A stretch of DNA of 64,000 bases, taken from positions 1 through 64,000 of the forward strand of contig KV919108.1 in assembly GCA_002049455.2 (NCBI GenBank), in the 5' to 3' direction. The stretch is from Porphyra umbilicalis (lineage: Eukaryota; Rhodophyta; Bangiophyceae; Bangiales; Bangiaceae). The translations under genes and the position numbers were made by a program. Under the pieces are notes generated by a model. That model made no database searches. It was not told the origin of the DNA and worked only from the letters and a program-made list of their open reading frames with translations. Below are positions 23,238 through 33,307 of this stretch, one piece after another; within the stretch, counting starts at the first letter, position 1; every line of letters begins with the position of its first letter.

Positions 23238-26200
23238 CTACTGGGGCACCGACGGGCTAGTCGGCATGGGCGCGGTGGACCGCCCCCAGATGTCGCGGTC
23301 GACAAACACTTCGCCGACGCCCAGCGCGCGCGGCGGCGCCGCAGCGACGACCGCCACGCGGGAGGCCACCAGCCACGCGCCGGCCATGGCAACGACGACG
23401 AGCAGCAGCGCGCCGAGTACGATACCCACAACAGCCAGGGAGTTGAAGCCCGCCAGGAAGGTCGAACCAAAGATGGCGAGGCGCGCCGTTGGGGCCGTGC
23501 CGACCAGGCCTGGCTGCGCCATGCACGCCTCCACCCACTTTTCCTCAACGGAGGAGCCCTCGATGTGGACGGGCAGCTCGTCGTACTGGTAGGCCGCACC
23601 GCGGCCGACGTCGACACCGTACTGCTTGAGCTGCTTGAACGTGTAGGCACCCGGCTTAAGGTCGCCAACCAACCCCGACGTGTCGGTCATCTCCATCCGC
23701 CAGCAAAAGCAGGCGTCCTCCTCGTTGTCCACCTTCATCTCACGAAGCTTGGTCGTCACGTCCGGCTGGTACAGCACCGTCCAATGAAGACCTTCCGACG
23801 TTTGACCGAGCGCTGGCGGGGCCTGGAAGCCCGACCGGACCACGAAGTTGGGCGCCTGATAGTAGGAGAAGATGACCGTCTCGTCGCCCGCCGGGGAAAA
23901 AACCTTATCAAAGCACTGGGGCTTCATGTAAAAGAAGTTGTTCTTGCCGTGGCCCTGGATGCCCTTGAGGGTAGTGCTCTTGCCCTCCACCGACAGCTGC
24001 GGGAGCTGCTCCGAGTTGGACGCGACCGCCACCGTGAGGGTGCCCTGCCCCGTATTGGCCGTCGTGACCGACCCGGGCACCATGCTGTCCCCAAAGCTCT
24101 CGCGAACCGTCACGAGCGACGTGTTCACGCCAGCGTTGGCCAGCAAGGCGGCGGCATCGGCACCGGCCGACACGCTGCGTCGGCGGCGCACCGACTTGGT
24201 CGCCGGCGCAACCGTCATACTGCCCGTATGGCCGGCCCCCTTGCCATTGACCATGGCCCCCGTGCCCGCTTGCATGAACGCCAGGTGCACATCGGCCGCT
24301 AGGTTGTTGGGCTTTTCTTCCTCCGCCAGCAGGCGGCGGCGGTGCAAGACGACGTGGCACTGCTCGTTGACCGATACCTTGTTTAGCTTGAAGAACACGT
24401 CGGGCAACGTCTTGGCCATCAGCGAGTAGGCCGTGTGCTCCGGAACGTTTTCACCGCAGCACTTGACCACGTGGAGAAGGCGGTATACACCGTCTGCGTC
24501 GATGCACTTTTGCGTCGCCAGCGACTGCACCAGCATGATGCACTGCTCCGAGTGCAGCGTATTGGGGAAGGCGTTGCAGAAGATGTCCTTGGAGCCCGTG
24601 ATCAGGTCGTACACCGTCGACTTGACAAACGTGGAGACGTCCTCGTCGGTCGGCGCCGGCGTTGGCGTCACACCCACGGAGCTGCGGATGGCGAGCGTCG
24701 ACACGTCGTGTGTCGCGGCACGGACGAGGCCGCCCAGCTGGCCGACGCCGGCCACCGAGCCACCCAGCGACAGGGACCGCTCCAGCTCCCACGCCGAGTG
24801 CGCTGCAGCCATGCGACGGACTGCTGAGAGAGCCTCCTCAGACTCATAGTCTTCCGACAGCATGAAAGCCAAGTCGTTGGCCAGCGACGTCCACGTGTTG
24901 TCATCGCCCTGGTGGAAGAGCACCTGCAGTTCCGACCTGTACCGGTCCGTCACGTCCGAGTCCTTCACGATAATGTCCGTGGACAGGGTGTCCGCCGCCA
25001 GCTGCGCCGTCCCCTGCGTATCGTACAGCAGCGCCGTCAGAGTGTAGTTGCCCGCCAGGCCGATGCGCATGTTAACAAACGGGTAGCCCGTGCAGCCACC
25101 GACGCAAACGCGCAGGGACGACTCGCCGCCCCCGGCCTCGGTGAGTACAAAGTAGTAGGCGAACGACGGGTCCACAAAAGACGGCGCGGCGTTGAGGGAG
25201 AAGACGGAAGACGTGGTGCCCTCCGTGATCTGCGGCGTCTCAAAACGGAGCGTCGGCCGTTCGCGGGTGGTTAGGGTCACAAACACCGGCTCCGTCTGGA
25301 AGCCGACCTTCTCAAAATCGATGCGGAAGACGTAGGTCATGTGCGCGCCAAGCGCGTTGGCGCGGATGCCCAGCGGATAGCGGTTGCCAATCGTGCTCTG
25401 CGAGTCCGGGTTATAGTAGCCCTGGTCGCTGATCAGGTTGGACGAGAAGAAGAAGAAGCGCGTGTCGGCCGGCGACACCAAAGAGTAGGTCCAAGAAAGC
25501 CCGTCCGTGTTGCCCGCCACGTCAATCACCACCGGCTCGTAGTACTTGATCGCCGAGGCGTCCAGCGGCTCCCCAAGCACGTTGCGCACGACAATCTCAT
25601 AGTCCGTAACCGCCGGGCGGGTGTCGTCGACCACCGCCACCAACAGCTGAGACGTCTGGGAGGCGCGGTCGGCCTTGGTCACAGTCAGTGAGTAGCGAAT
25701 GAAAGTTTGCTCCGCGCCCAGCGCCTGCAGCGTCTGCTTCGGCACCGTGAACGCTTCGGTAGTGTTGGACGGCAACAGGCGCTCGTCGCACGCCGTCGGT
25801 GACTCGAACGTGGCCTTCGAAGCCGTGACGCATGCCCACGAGTACGTGATGTTGGCCGTCGGCAGCTGCGGGTACGTCACGTCGGGGTCGTACGAGCGGC
25901 CCGCCGTCATCTCGAGTGTCGAGACCTTGGTCACGTCCATCCGCGACTCGCCCGTGCGGATGACTGGCACGAGGTCCGCCTTTTGGATCAGCGCGTACGT
26001 GGCGGCCATGCCGTTGATGGATTCATCGAGAGCCGAGTAGACTTTGAGGTTGACGAGGTGGTTGCCATACTCCAGGTCCGCCTGCGGCACGACGTACTCC
26101 CAGCCGAGGCGCGCGGGTGACTCAATGTTGGCCTGAGCCTGGTTGCTCTCCACCGCGCTGTGGTAGGAGAAGGTCGTGACCTTGTCCATGAACGTCCACT

Positions 26201-28334
26201 CAAACATCAGCTCCTCCACGTCCCCAATGCTGCCGCAGCCCGGCGGTTCCACCATGGCCGAGAGCCGCAGCGGAGCCTCGGGGATGGAGATAGCGCGAGC
26301 GGTAGGCGTGTGCAGGAAGACACCAATCGTCAGGGTGTCGGTGCGACGCAGCGGCAACGAAGTCGTCACCTGGACGGCCGCCAGGTGAATGGTCACGGTC
26401 AGCGTGTAGTCGCCCACCTGCGGCATATCAGCCGAATTGATGTCCACGTACATGGCCTCAAGGAGGTTCTCCGAGTCCAGCAAGTTGGTCTTGCTCGCAT
26501 CCCCGTTGCGCGTCAGCGACCAAGTGTAGTTTGTCGCCTTGGCCGTGGAGGGCAGCACCTGCGCGGTGAAGCGCGCAGAGTTACAGCGCCCAATCTCCTG
26601 ACGCCCATCCCGCAGCGACGTGCCCGTGTAGAGCATGGACGCTGATGCCGACTCGGTGATGTACCGGAAGTCGAGCGCCGCCGACATCTCGAACCCAATC
26701 TGCACCGACACGGCGTAGATGTAGTTGCGGCCCATCTCGGCACGCGGCGGCAGTGCGAGGGTGATGGACGTCTCGGTCGACGACATGACATACGACCCCG
26801 GAATGACCGCTCCGTCAAAGAGGATGCTGTCGCCGCGGGTCACATCAAAATGGGGGAAGTACCCCGACAGCGTAACCGGCGTGCCTCCCGACTCGAGGCC
26901 CGTGTTGGGCGACATGGAGTCGATCCGCACCACCTGAGGGTCGTACGAAAAGTCGTAGTCATAGCCCGGGAAGAACACCGCCTGGACCGTCTCGGTCGAG
27001 CCCAGACCGTCGGGCCGCGCGACCGCCACCGAGAAGTCGAGCTCCCGGCCAACACCCGCCCCGGTTACAAAGGTCGCCGACTCGGAAAAGGTCGGGAAGC
27101 CGAACTTCTCGAACGATCCGGCCTCCTCGCCAAAAATAATGTCGGTCACCGACCCATTGACGTCCGTCGACTGGACGGAACACTCACGGCCGAGCGAATC
27201 ATCCGCGTTGTACAAGTCGACGAGGAGCGTCTCACCGCCCGCCTGGCGGAAGTCGTATGTAGGGGACACTTGGGTGATCACCGGCGGCGGCGCACCCGTC
27301 ACGTCAATAGTGACGGTCGACGTCCACGCCTCATCCATAAAGTCGCTGTCGTCCGCCGTAAAGTCGGCCCACTCCAGCCCAAACTCCAGCTTCCCCGCGC
27401 GGTACGGCTCGACGGCCAAGCCAAACCCGGGCTGCCCCGACGGCGCCGTGTAGTAAGCAGCGCCGCAGTGCTCAGGAAGGACAAAGACGCCGGCGTCGTT
27501 ATCATAGGAGCCCTCGGCGGGCTTGCAAGAGCCGACATTGTGCACGATTTGGCCCTCAAACGACGCGAGGCTCATGCCCATGCCGGCATAATCAGCAGGC
27601 GAGCGGCCACCCTTGCCCTGGCCCAGACCCGCCGGCGTCGTCACCGCCGAGCCGTCGAGGTACTGGGTCTGCATGTACAGCTCCAGCGTCGACGGGCCCT
27701 TGTACGAGCCGTCGGAGTTCAACTGACCCGTCAGTTCGGTGTAGGGCACCGAGTGCACGCGGCCTGCGCCCGAGCAAATGGCGCGCTTGTCCTCCGTCGC
27801 CCCGCTGGCCGTCACGCTCGACTCCCGGCTGAAGACGGTCGTCCCCGCAATGAGGTAGTCGCACGATGTCGACACAAGCAACGTCGCCGCTCGTGTATCG
27901 GGGTCCACCTGAGACACCTTAATGCCGTAGTCGGTCCGCCCAACAAACTCGTCAAAGTCCAGGTTGGCCGTCAGGTTGAGGCCGCGCACGTTGCCATTCT
28001 CCCACGTCGAGTGCACCTGCTTGCTCAGGAGCGACCCCGACCCGTCGGTCGCCAGCACCTCCGACTCGGTAGAGGAGTCGGCGAAGCGAAGCTGGTCAAA
28101 TGGCACACCCGGCTCGGGCAGCGAGAGGAAGCAGTTGAGCTCGTGGTCGACCGCTCCATTGATCTGCAGCAGCCGCACCGAGCTGTCGCCCTGGACCGTC
28201 AACGTCGGGACGCCGTCCAGTTCCGCCCGGGAGACCACATCCGCGCCCACCGCCACTGCCGCCACCGCAAAGGCAAAGCCCGCTACGGACGCCTGCACCA
28301 GCGACAACAGCACCGGGAACCGCATCGCACCCAT
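23238..28334 (-). CDS. Large type I membrane protein with IPT/TIG and REJ-like extracellular region
   Basis: Single uninterrupted frame of 1,698 residues. I chose the ATG at 28334 because it opens a good signal peptide (MRFPVLLSLVQASVAGFAFA); the frame is open 69 codons further upstream without one. The mature part is a long extracellular region. It includes an IPT/TIG-type domain (VVRIDSMSPNTGLESGGTPV, near 26940-26700) and then a region resembling REJ/PKD-type modules of polycystin-like proteins (near 26600-25200, for example TLTVTIHLAAVQVTTSLPLR and a DVTYPQLPTANITYSWAC stretch). The part at about 24980-23560 resembles the post-REJ segments of such proteins. One membrane helix near the C-terminus (LAVVGIVLGALLLVVVAMAG) is followed by a short tail of about 50 residues. 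There are many cysteines and N-glycosylation sequons. There is no channel domain, so it is receptor- or adhesin-like rather than a complete polycystin. Function in the alga is unknown; cell recognition is a guess from family context. Confidence 0.8.
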   Translation of the reverse strand: MGAMRFPVLLSLVQASVAGFAFAVAAVAVGADVVSRAELDGVPTLTVQGDSSVRLLQINGAVDHELNCFLSLPEPGVPFDQLRFADSSTESEVLATDGSGSLLSKQVHSTWENGNVRGLNLTANLDFDEFVGRTDYGIKVSQVDPDTRAATLLVSTSCDYLIAGTTVFSRESSVTASGATEDKRAICSGAGRVHSVPYTELTGQLNSDGSYKGPSTLELYMQTQYLDGSAVTTPAGLGQGKGGRSPADYAGMGMSLASFEGQIVHNVGSCKPAEGSYDNDAGVFVLPEHCGAAYYTAPSGQPGFGLAVEPYRAGKLEFGLEWADFTADDSDFMDEAWTSTVTIDVTGAPPPVITQVSPTYDFRQAGGETLLVDLYNADDSLGRECSVQSTDVNGSVTDIIFGEEAGSFEKFGFPTFSESATFVTGAGVGRELDFSVAVARPDGLGSTETVQAVFFPGYDYDFSYDPQVVRIDSMSPNTGLESGGTPVTLSGYFPHFDVTRGDSILFDGAVIPGSYVMSSTETSITLALPPRAEMGRNYIYAVSVQIGFEMSAALDFRYITESASASMLYTGTSLRDGRQEIGRCNSARFTAQVLPSTAKATNYTWSLTRNGDASKTNLLDSENLLEAMYVDINSADMPQVGDYTLTVTIHLAAVQVTTSLPLRRTDTLTIGVFLHTPTARAISIPEAPLRLSAMVEPPGCGSIGDVEELMFEWTFMDKVTTFSYHSAVESNQAQANIESPARLGWEYVVPQADLEYGNHLVNLKVYSALDESINGMAATYALIQKADLVPVIRTGESRMDVTKVSTLEMTAGRSYDPDVTYPQLPTANITYSWACVTASKATFESPTACDERLLPSNTTEAFTVPKQTLQALGAEQTFIRYSLTVTKADRASQTSQLLVAVVDDTRPAVTDYEIVVRNVLGEPLDASAIKYYEPVVIDVAGNTDGLSWTYSLVSPADTRFFFFSSNLISDQGYYNPDSQSTIGNRYPLGIRANALGAHMTYVFRIDFEKVGFQTEPVFVTLTTRERPTLRFETPQITEGTTSSVFSLNAAPSFVDPSFAYYFVLTEAGGGESSLRVCVGGCTGYPFVNMRIGLAGNYTLTALLYDTQGTAQLAADTLSTDIIVKDSDVTDRYRSELQVLFHQGDDNTWTSLANDLAFMLSEDYESEEALSAVRRMAAAHSAWELERSLSLGGSVAGVGQLGGLVRAATHDVSTLAIRSSVGVTPTPAPTDEDVSTFVKSTVYDLITGSKDIFCNAFPNTLHSEQCIMLVQSLATQKCIDADGVYRLLHVVKCCGENVPEHTAYSLMAKTLPDVFFKLNKVSVNEQCHVVLHRRRLLAEEEKPNNLAADVHLAFMQAGTGAMVNGKGAGHTGSMTVAPATKSVRRRRSVSAGADAAALLANAGVNTSLVTVRESFGDSMVPGSVTTANTGQGTLTVAVASNSEQLPQLSVEGKSTTLKGIQGHGKNNFFYMKPQCFDKVFSPAGDETVIFSYYQAPNFVVRSGFQAPPALGQTSEGLHWTVLYQPDVTTKLREMKVDNEEDACFCWRMEMTDTSGLVGDLKPGAYTFKQLKQYGVDVGRGAAYQYDELPVHIEGSSVEEKWVEACMAQPGLVGTAPTARLAIFGSTFLAGFNSLAVVGIVLGALLLVVVAMAGAWLVASRVAVVAAAPPRALGVGEVFVDRDIWGRSTAPMPTSPSVPQ

Positions 28335-29287
28335 CGCCGAACGCACGAGCGTGAGCGCCACCTCCGGACCCCTGGCCCCGCAGCTCCGCGAGGGCGATGA
28401 CAACCGTCGGCGGCCGAACAGCCACCACCCACGCGAATCCCGGGCAGCAAGACGGACCACTGCCCGTCCACCGCCGAACAAAAAGGCCACAGCCACAGCC
28501 ACACACCGGTAATTGCTACGGGCCCCCGACGGTGGGCACACTCAAAAAAACGCCCGCGCCTTATCAACGGCCGGCAGTCAGCCACCGCCGCCGCCGACGG
28601 TCACCAGCGGCGCGTCAAGCCGCGAGGGCTTACGGGCGCACTGGTGTGACACGCAACCGCCACTGTGCAGGTCACTCCCTTGACGTCGGCCATCACGTCG
28701 TGGCAAAGTCGGGGAAGGGGGGAAGCGATGACAGCAACCCTGTCCAGCGGCCGGTTCGCGAAACCACAGAAGCGGACCGCGACCAGGCCCGTTGCACCGA
28801 GACGCGGTCCGGTGCATGCACTCATGCACACCTGGGGGGGGGCACCGGTCAAAAGACGCATGAGGAGAGAGCCCCGGCAGACCAGGTGGATGCTCCACGG
28901 CGGGCCGCGCAATACCGCAGATCAACAGACAGCAGACAACAGGAGCCAACTGTCGCGTCGCAGTCACCACCTCTCCCGTCAGCTGCGCGCGGCGGGGCCA
29001 GCGGTAGCGTCAACGAAAACGGCAGTGGCAGTGGCGGTGGAAGCGGCGCCGACGGCTCCTCCAACCGGAACAAAGAAAGCATAAGGGGGGGCAGTCCTCA
29101 TGTGGCATTACCCCCGACTGGCGCGACTGCCACGACAAGAGGGACGTACCACCACAACTGAGAGAGCGGCCGGCAGTGCCCACCGCCTGCACATCGTGAA
29201 CGGCGGTGACGGCCCCCGCTCATGATGTGCTGGCAGGATGCACGGGCGGCACGTCGCCACGACGGAGGAGCGCGTCGCGAAGCACTT

Positions 29288-29305
29288 CTGCCTCTGCAGA
29301 GGCAG
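29288..29305. repeat. 18-bp perfect palindrome
   Basis: ctgcctctg followed by its exact reverse complement with no loop. Confidence 0.85.
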
Positions 29306-29313
29306 ACGGAAGA

Positions 29314-29337
29314 AGGTGCCTGCAGCTGCAGGCACCT
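29314..29337. repeat. 24-bp perfect palindrome
   Basis: aggtgcctgcag followed by its exact reverse complement. It lies 8 bp from the 18-bp palindrome at 29288, making a palindrome pair. Confidence 0.85.
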
Positions 29338-29954
29338 GTGCCGCTCGGCTCATCATTATGACGGATGCAGCTGGGTTAGGAAGCGCGAGAAGAAGTTCGT
29401 GCGCTATCTGTCTTTAGCTATATTATTGGCGCCGAGCGATCTTCGAGGTTAGAGCATCGTTCGTGCGATCTCTATTTCCATGCGAGTATCAAAATAGGAA
29501 ATCTTGAAGGTCTCTGACATGACCTCAGAGAGCCTCGAGAACCAAGAACATCAATTATAGGGTGCTACTTGGTCGTTAACTGAAACCTTGAGGGCCACGG
29601 GGAGCGCTACGCGGCACTAATAGACTGTTTGGGAGCGCTACTCGGTCGCTATGTACCAATGTTGTTCCGAGCCAGCGCCCCTTAAACAAGTGCGCTACGG
29701 CAATCCGTAGCCCGCGCCGTCGCCGATGCCGTGGCGTTCGCTGTCCGGTAATGCGGGGAAGCCGACGCAGCTGCTCAGGAAAAGTGGCAGGATGCCATGC
29801 TTGACTTGCGAGGGTGGCGCCGTGCATACAAGCAGCCAAGATGGAATTGCCGCGCCCGCGCACTCGTATGCCCCATGGGGGCTGGGGTCGGCACAAGCGT
29901 GGGTCACGAGGTGGGATGGAAAAAGTAAAAAAACATGGGAACGCGAGGACCACA

Positions 29955-31106
29955 TCAACGCCCGAGGATCATGTCGTCCGTCACCCAATCGTTCTTGAGC
30001 TTCCCCGCCGCCTGCTTGGGCACGAAGTCGTTCTCATACACGTCCTTCCAGCCCGAGGCCAGCTCGTACTGGACCGACCAGTCGAGCTCCCGCAGCGCCT
30101 TGTTGGGTGACGTGAAAAAGTGCTGCGGCCGGAAGGGGAAGGCCTTGTTCTTCCCAAAGTCAAATGCCTTCGGGTCGTAATGCACCAGCTCCACCGCCGC
30201 CGGGTCCATGCCCATCGCCACCGCCGCCGTGCGGGCAACGCCGTCAAAAGTCACCGCGTGCCGGTCTTGAATATTGTACACCTGCCCGACGGACGCGTCG
30301 GTCTCAATCGTCGCGGCCATGGCCGTCGCCAAATCCCGCACGTGCCCCAAGCCGGTCAGGTGCGCGCCATGGCCGGGCACGCACACGGGCCGGCCGGCGG
30401 CCAGGCGCTCAAAGAACCACTGCTCCAACGGGTTGTAGTTCAGCGCCCCATAAATGTACGTCGGCCGGATGGCGGTGTACGGGATGCCCGCGTCGACCAT
30501 GTACGCCTCCGTCTGGGCTTTGCCCAGGTGGCGCGACTTGGGGTCCGTCGCGTCGCCCTCCATGTGCGGCATCACATCCGACTTGAGGTACACGCCCGCG
30601 GAGCTCATGTACACATAGTGTTTGACGCCCATATCCGCCGCCGCGTCGACCAGCGGCGTCGAGTCTTCGAGCGAACGCCCATTGTTGTCAAACACAGCGT
30701 CAAACTTGAGGCCTGCCAGCTTGTCGCGTAGCTCCTCCCCGTTGGTCCGGTCCCCGACAATGACACTGGTGCGGGCGTTGCGCGCATCAAAGTCCGCCTG
30801 GGACTCGCCAGGGACCATGAGCTTGGGGTCCCCAATGGCCGTGTTGCCCCGGTTGTACATGACCACCTCGTGGCCGCGCGCGAGCAGCTCTTGGACCAAG
30901 TAGAGGCCGGAAAAGCGAGTACCGCCAATGACAAGGCACCGCTGCGGCGCACCGCCGCCCGCCGCCATGCGCACCGCCGCGGGGCGAGGGGCCACCGGCA
31001 CCGCCGTGCGGCGGGGGGCGGCGCGAGTCAGGCGAGGGGGCGCACCCTGCTGCGTCGCTGCCGCCGCCACGCCCCAGGCACCAGCACTGCCGACAAAGGC
31101 CGCCAT
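29955..31106 (-). CDS. CSP41-like plastid RNA-binding protein (NAD-dependent epimerase/dehydratase fold)
   Basis: 383 residues in one exon. The ATG at 31106 was chosen because it opens a plastid transit-type leader of about 48 residues (MAAFVGSAGAWGVAAAATQQ onward) rich in Ala, Arg and Pro; the frame is open upstream but has no such feature. The mature protein starts with a Rossmann dinucleotide loop, CLVIGGTRFSGLYLVQELL. It continues with FDAVFDNNGRSLEDSTPLVD, HYVYMSSAGVYLKSD and IRPTYIYGALNYNPLEQWFF, a pattern of the CSP41a/b group of atypical short-chain dehydrogenases. In plants these bind and protect plastid mRNAs and rRNA rather than act as sugar epimerases. The length fits CSP41b. Assignment to CSP41 rather than another plastid epimerase is likely but not certain. 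No intron is evident. Confidence 0.85.
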   Translation of the reverse strand: MAAFVGSAGAWGVAAAATQQGAPPRLTRAAPRRTAVPVAPRPAAVRMAAGGGAPQRCLVIGGTRFSGLYLVQELLARGHEVVMYNRGNTAIGDPKLMVPGESQADFDARNARTSVIVGDRTNGEELRDKLAGLKFDAVFDNNGRSLEDSTPLVDAAADMGVKHYVYMSSAGVYLKSDVMPHMEGDATDPKSRHLGKAQTEAYMVDAGIPYTAIRPTYIYGALNYNPLEQWFFERLAAGRPVCVPGHGAHLTGLGHVRDLATAMAATIETDASVGQVYNIQDRHAVTFDGVARTAAVAMGMDPAAVELVHYDPKAFDFGKNKAFPFRPQHFFTSPNKALRELDWSVQYELASGWKDVYENDFVPKQAAGKLKNDWVTDDMILGR

Positions 31107-33307
31107 CGCCGCGGGGATGAGGGTAGAGCGAAAGAGGCAGACGGGGAAGGCTGAGGGTCGGTGAGGAGGGCTTGCGGTTGCCAGCTCCAACAGCGAGCAC
31201 GTCTGCCACCAGGACACAACGAAGACGATCACAGCCTGTCCACGAGCAGCAACAAGAACCGTGGGCGACCAAGCGCAGGGATCCGACAGCGCCTGGGCGT
31301 CAAAGCAACTGGTCGGAATCCGCGACGCCCGAAGCAGTAGCGCAGGCGATGCCCCAGAGCAATGGGCCAGTCTCGTGCTGACGCCCCGGGGCGTCAGCAC
31401 GTGGGGCCCCACGCACGCACAATGACGCTGAGATCGAGATGTGAGGTTGGCCAAGGCGAGTATGAATTCTGGTGCAGCCAATGACGTTGCAGGTTGCGGG
31501 GTTGGCGTTTAGCTTGAATACTTGATCTGTAGCAATGGATCGAACGACTGCGCATCAGGCAACTTGCCGCGAGCCCTATCTTCCGAGTGCATCCGAAAAG
31601 CTTGCAGGCAGCACGACCTGCGACCTGCAGACTGTCGGGCGTGGACACCCTGCACGCCAGCCGCAGCTGTCTCTCTTACCGCCACTCGTCGCGCAGCCGT
31701 GCTCGTCTCCTCGCTGGCTGGCGCTATGCGTGGTGTGCTTCCCCACCACCCTCTCTCCGCCCTCGGTTCAGTTGCATAGCAGAGCGCGGCCAGAGCCCCC
31801 TCCCCCGTCGCCCATGCCGCCACGCAGCGCCGCAAACGTCCGGCGGCAGCTCCGCCGTCCCCTGCGCGGCTTTGTAGCGGCGCGCGGCCAGCGGCCACCG
31901 CCCCGCCCTCTCCTCGGCGGCTGCGCAGCGGCCGGCGGCCGGCGGAGCCGTCCCGCGCGCGCGGCTGCGCCCCCCCCCTCCGCCCACCGCCGCGCGAGCC
32001 GACGACCCGCCCCGCCCGACCGCACCAACCCAGCCACGGCGCTCGACCCCCCCAACGACGGGCTCCCTCTCCTTTGCACGGCGGCGCGCGAGGCCGGACC
32101 GCATGGCGCACTCTTTATCGACGTGCCGCCGCTGGGCCGAGGTTGGCGCCGACGCCGTCGCGGCCGTGACCGCGTGCGGACGGTGGCGCGCCACCGGGAG
32201 CCGTCGGCGGTGGCGGGGCGGGTGGGGGGGGGCCGGCTGACGAGGTGGTGGGCAGATGGGACGGTGGTGGCGCGGGTAGTGGAGCGGAACCCCATGGTGG
32301 GGATGGCGGCGGCGGCGCGCGCGCGCCCGGCGCCGTGCGTGACAAATCGCGATGCGCTGGTACCGCCGTAGTCAGATGGGACAACGTGGGACACATGAGG
32401 GGGGGGGCGCCGCCTGCTCGTACGCACGGCTGACCTGCGCGGGCGCGCCTCTGGGGGCTGTGGGGCGCTCCTGTTGGGCGCTCGCCCGCTCTTCCCCCAC
32501 TGTCCCGCGTTTGCACCGTGGACGGCACAGGCAGCGGCCCGCTCGGCGTGCTTCCTCTCGCGGGATTCGCACGATGGTCGCGCATGCGGTGCCCGCCCCG
32601 CGACTTCCGCCGCGGCCCTTGCCCGCGGCAGCTCGTACGTCGCCGGTGTGGCGCCCCAGCGGGCCGACGCCAGGGAGTCACCGCAGGGGCCCGCCGCTCG
32701 TAGCTGGGCCTGGGCGGCCAGTTGCGGTTGGGCTCCTGCCCTCCGTGCCTGTACGGCAGACGGATGACCCGGCAACGCTGCGGAAGCTGCCTTTGTGTGC
32801 TCACCGCCGCTGCCCGGCGTGGCCACACGCACTGGGCGCCGCGTAGCGCTGCCGTGCGGGGAGCCGCAAGCTCAGGATGGGTAAACGCACAGGGCGAGTA
32901 CCAGCGGCAGCAACACCAATTGCACCGAGCAAGGCAAGCGGAGCCGCCTCTGGCCCGCTTCCCAGACGTTGGGCCAACGCTCCGCAGCAAAAGAGCGCCG
33001 TGCGGTCATGAGACTAACGACGGACAGCATGGTCCAGGCAACGGTGCACAAGGGTAATGCGCCGTGCGCTGACGTGAGGCAGCTGCGAGAAACTGCCTCC
33101 GTGCCTCGCACTCTTACTTCATGTCATCCAACTCGGCGTCCATCAGGGTGCAGCGCGCGCGCAAGGCGCTCGGCGTGCCGGGAGGATCCCTGCGCACCAC
33201 AGCCAACTATCGACGGCAATCGCGGCGCCTCCACGTGCATCAAGCACGTGCGCGTCCCGCCACGGCGCACATGCTGCCCAGAGTGACAGGACCCCCCGGT
33301 TCAGGCA
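31107..33307. other. Intergenic region without a confident gene
   Basis: About 2.2 kb. A plus-strand frame with ATG at 31814 runs to 32371 (185 residues, Arg/Pro/Ala-rich, starting MPPRSAANVRRQLRRP) and could be a small gene, but long minus-strand frames overlap it and no domain is visible. A perfect 26-bp palindrome lies at 31375-31400. Confidence 0.45.
31375..31400. repeat. 26-bp perfect palindrome
   Basis: gtgctgacgcccc followed by its exact reverse complement with no spacer. It lies about 270 bp upstream of the CSP41-like start. Confidence 0.9.

Larger units (their letters stand above)
28335..29954. other. Intergenic region with palindromes and an A+T-richer island
   Basis: No credible gene. 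It holds the promoter side of the receptor-like gene (28335-28600), two perfect palindromes near 29300, and an A+T-richer island at about 29390-29700 with degenerate short repeats (see findings). Confidence 0.5.

Noticed and set aside
26850-28400. 516-codon plus-strand frame opposite the receptor-like gene
   Set aside because: Arginine/histidine-rich antisense shadow.
31814-32371. 185-codon plus-strand frame
   Set aside because: Could be a small gene but has no domain and competes with longer minus-strand frames, so it is noted only in the intergenic entry.
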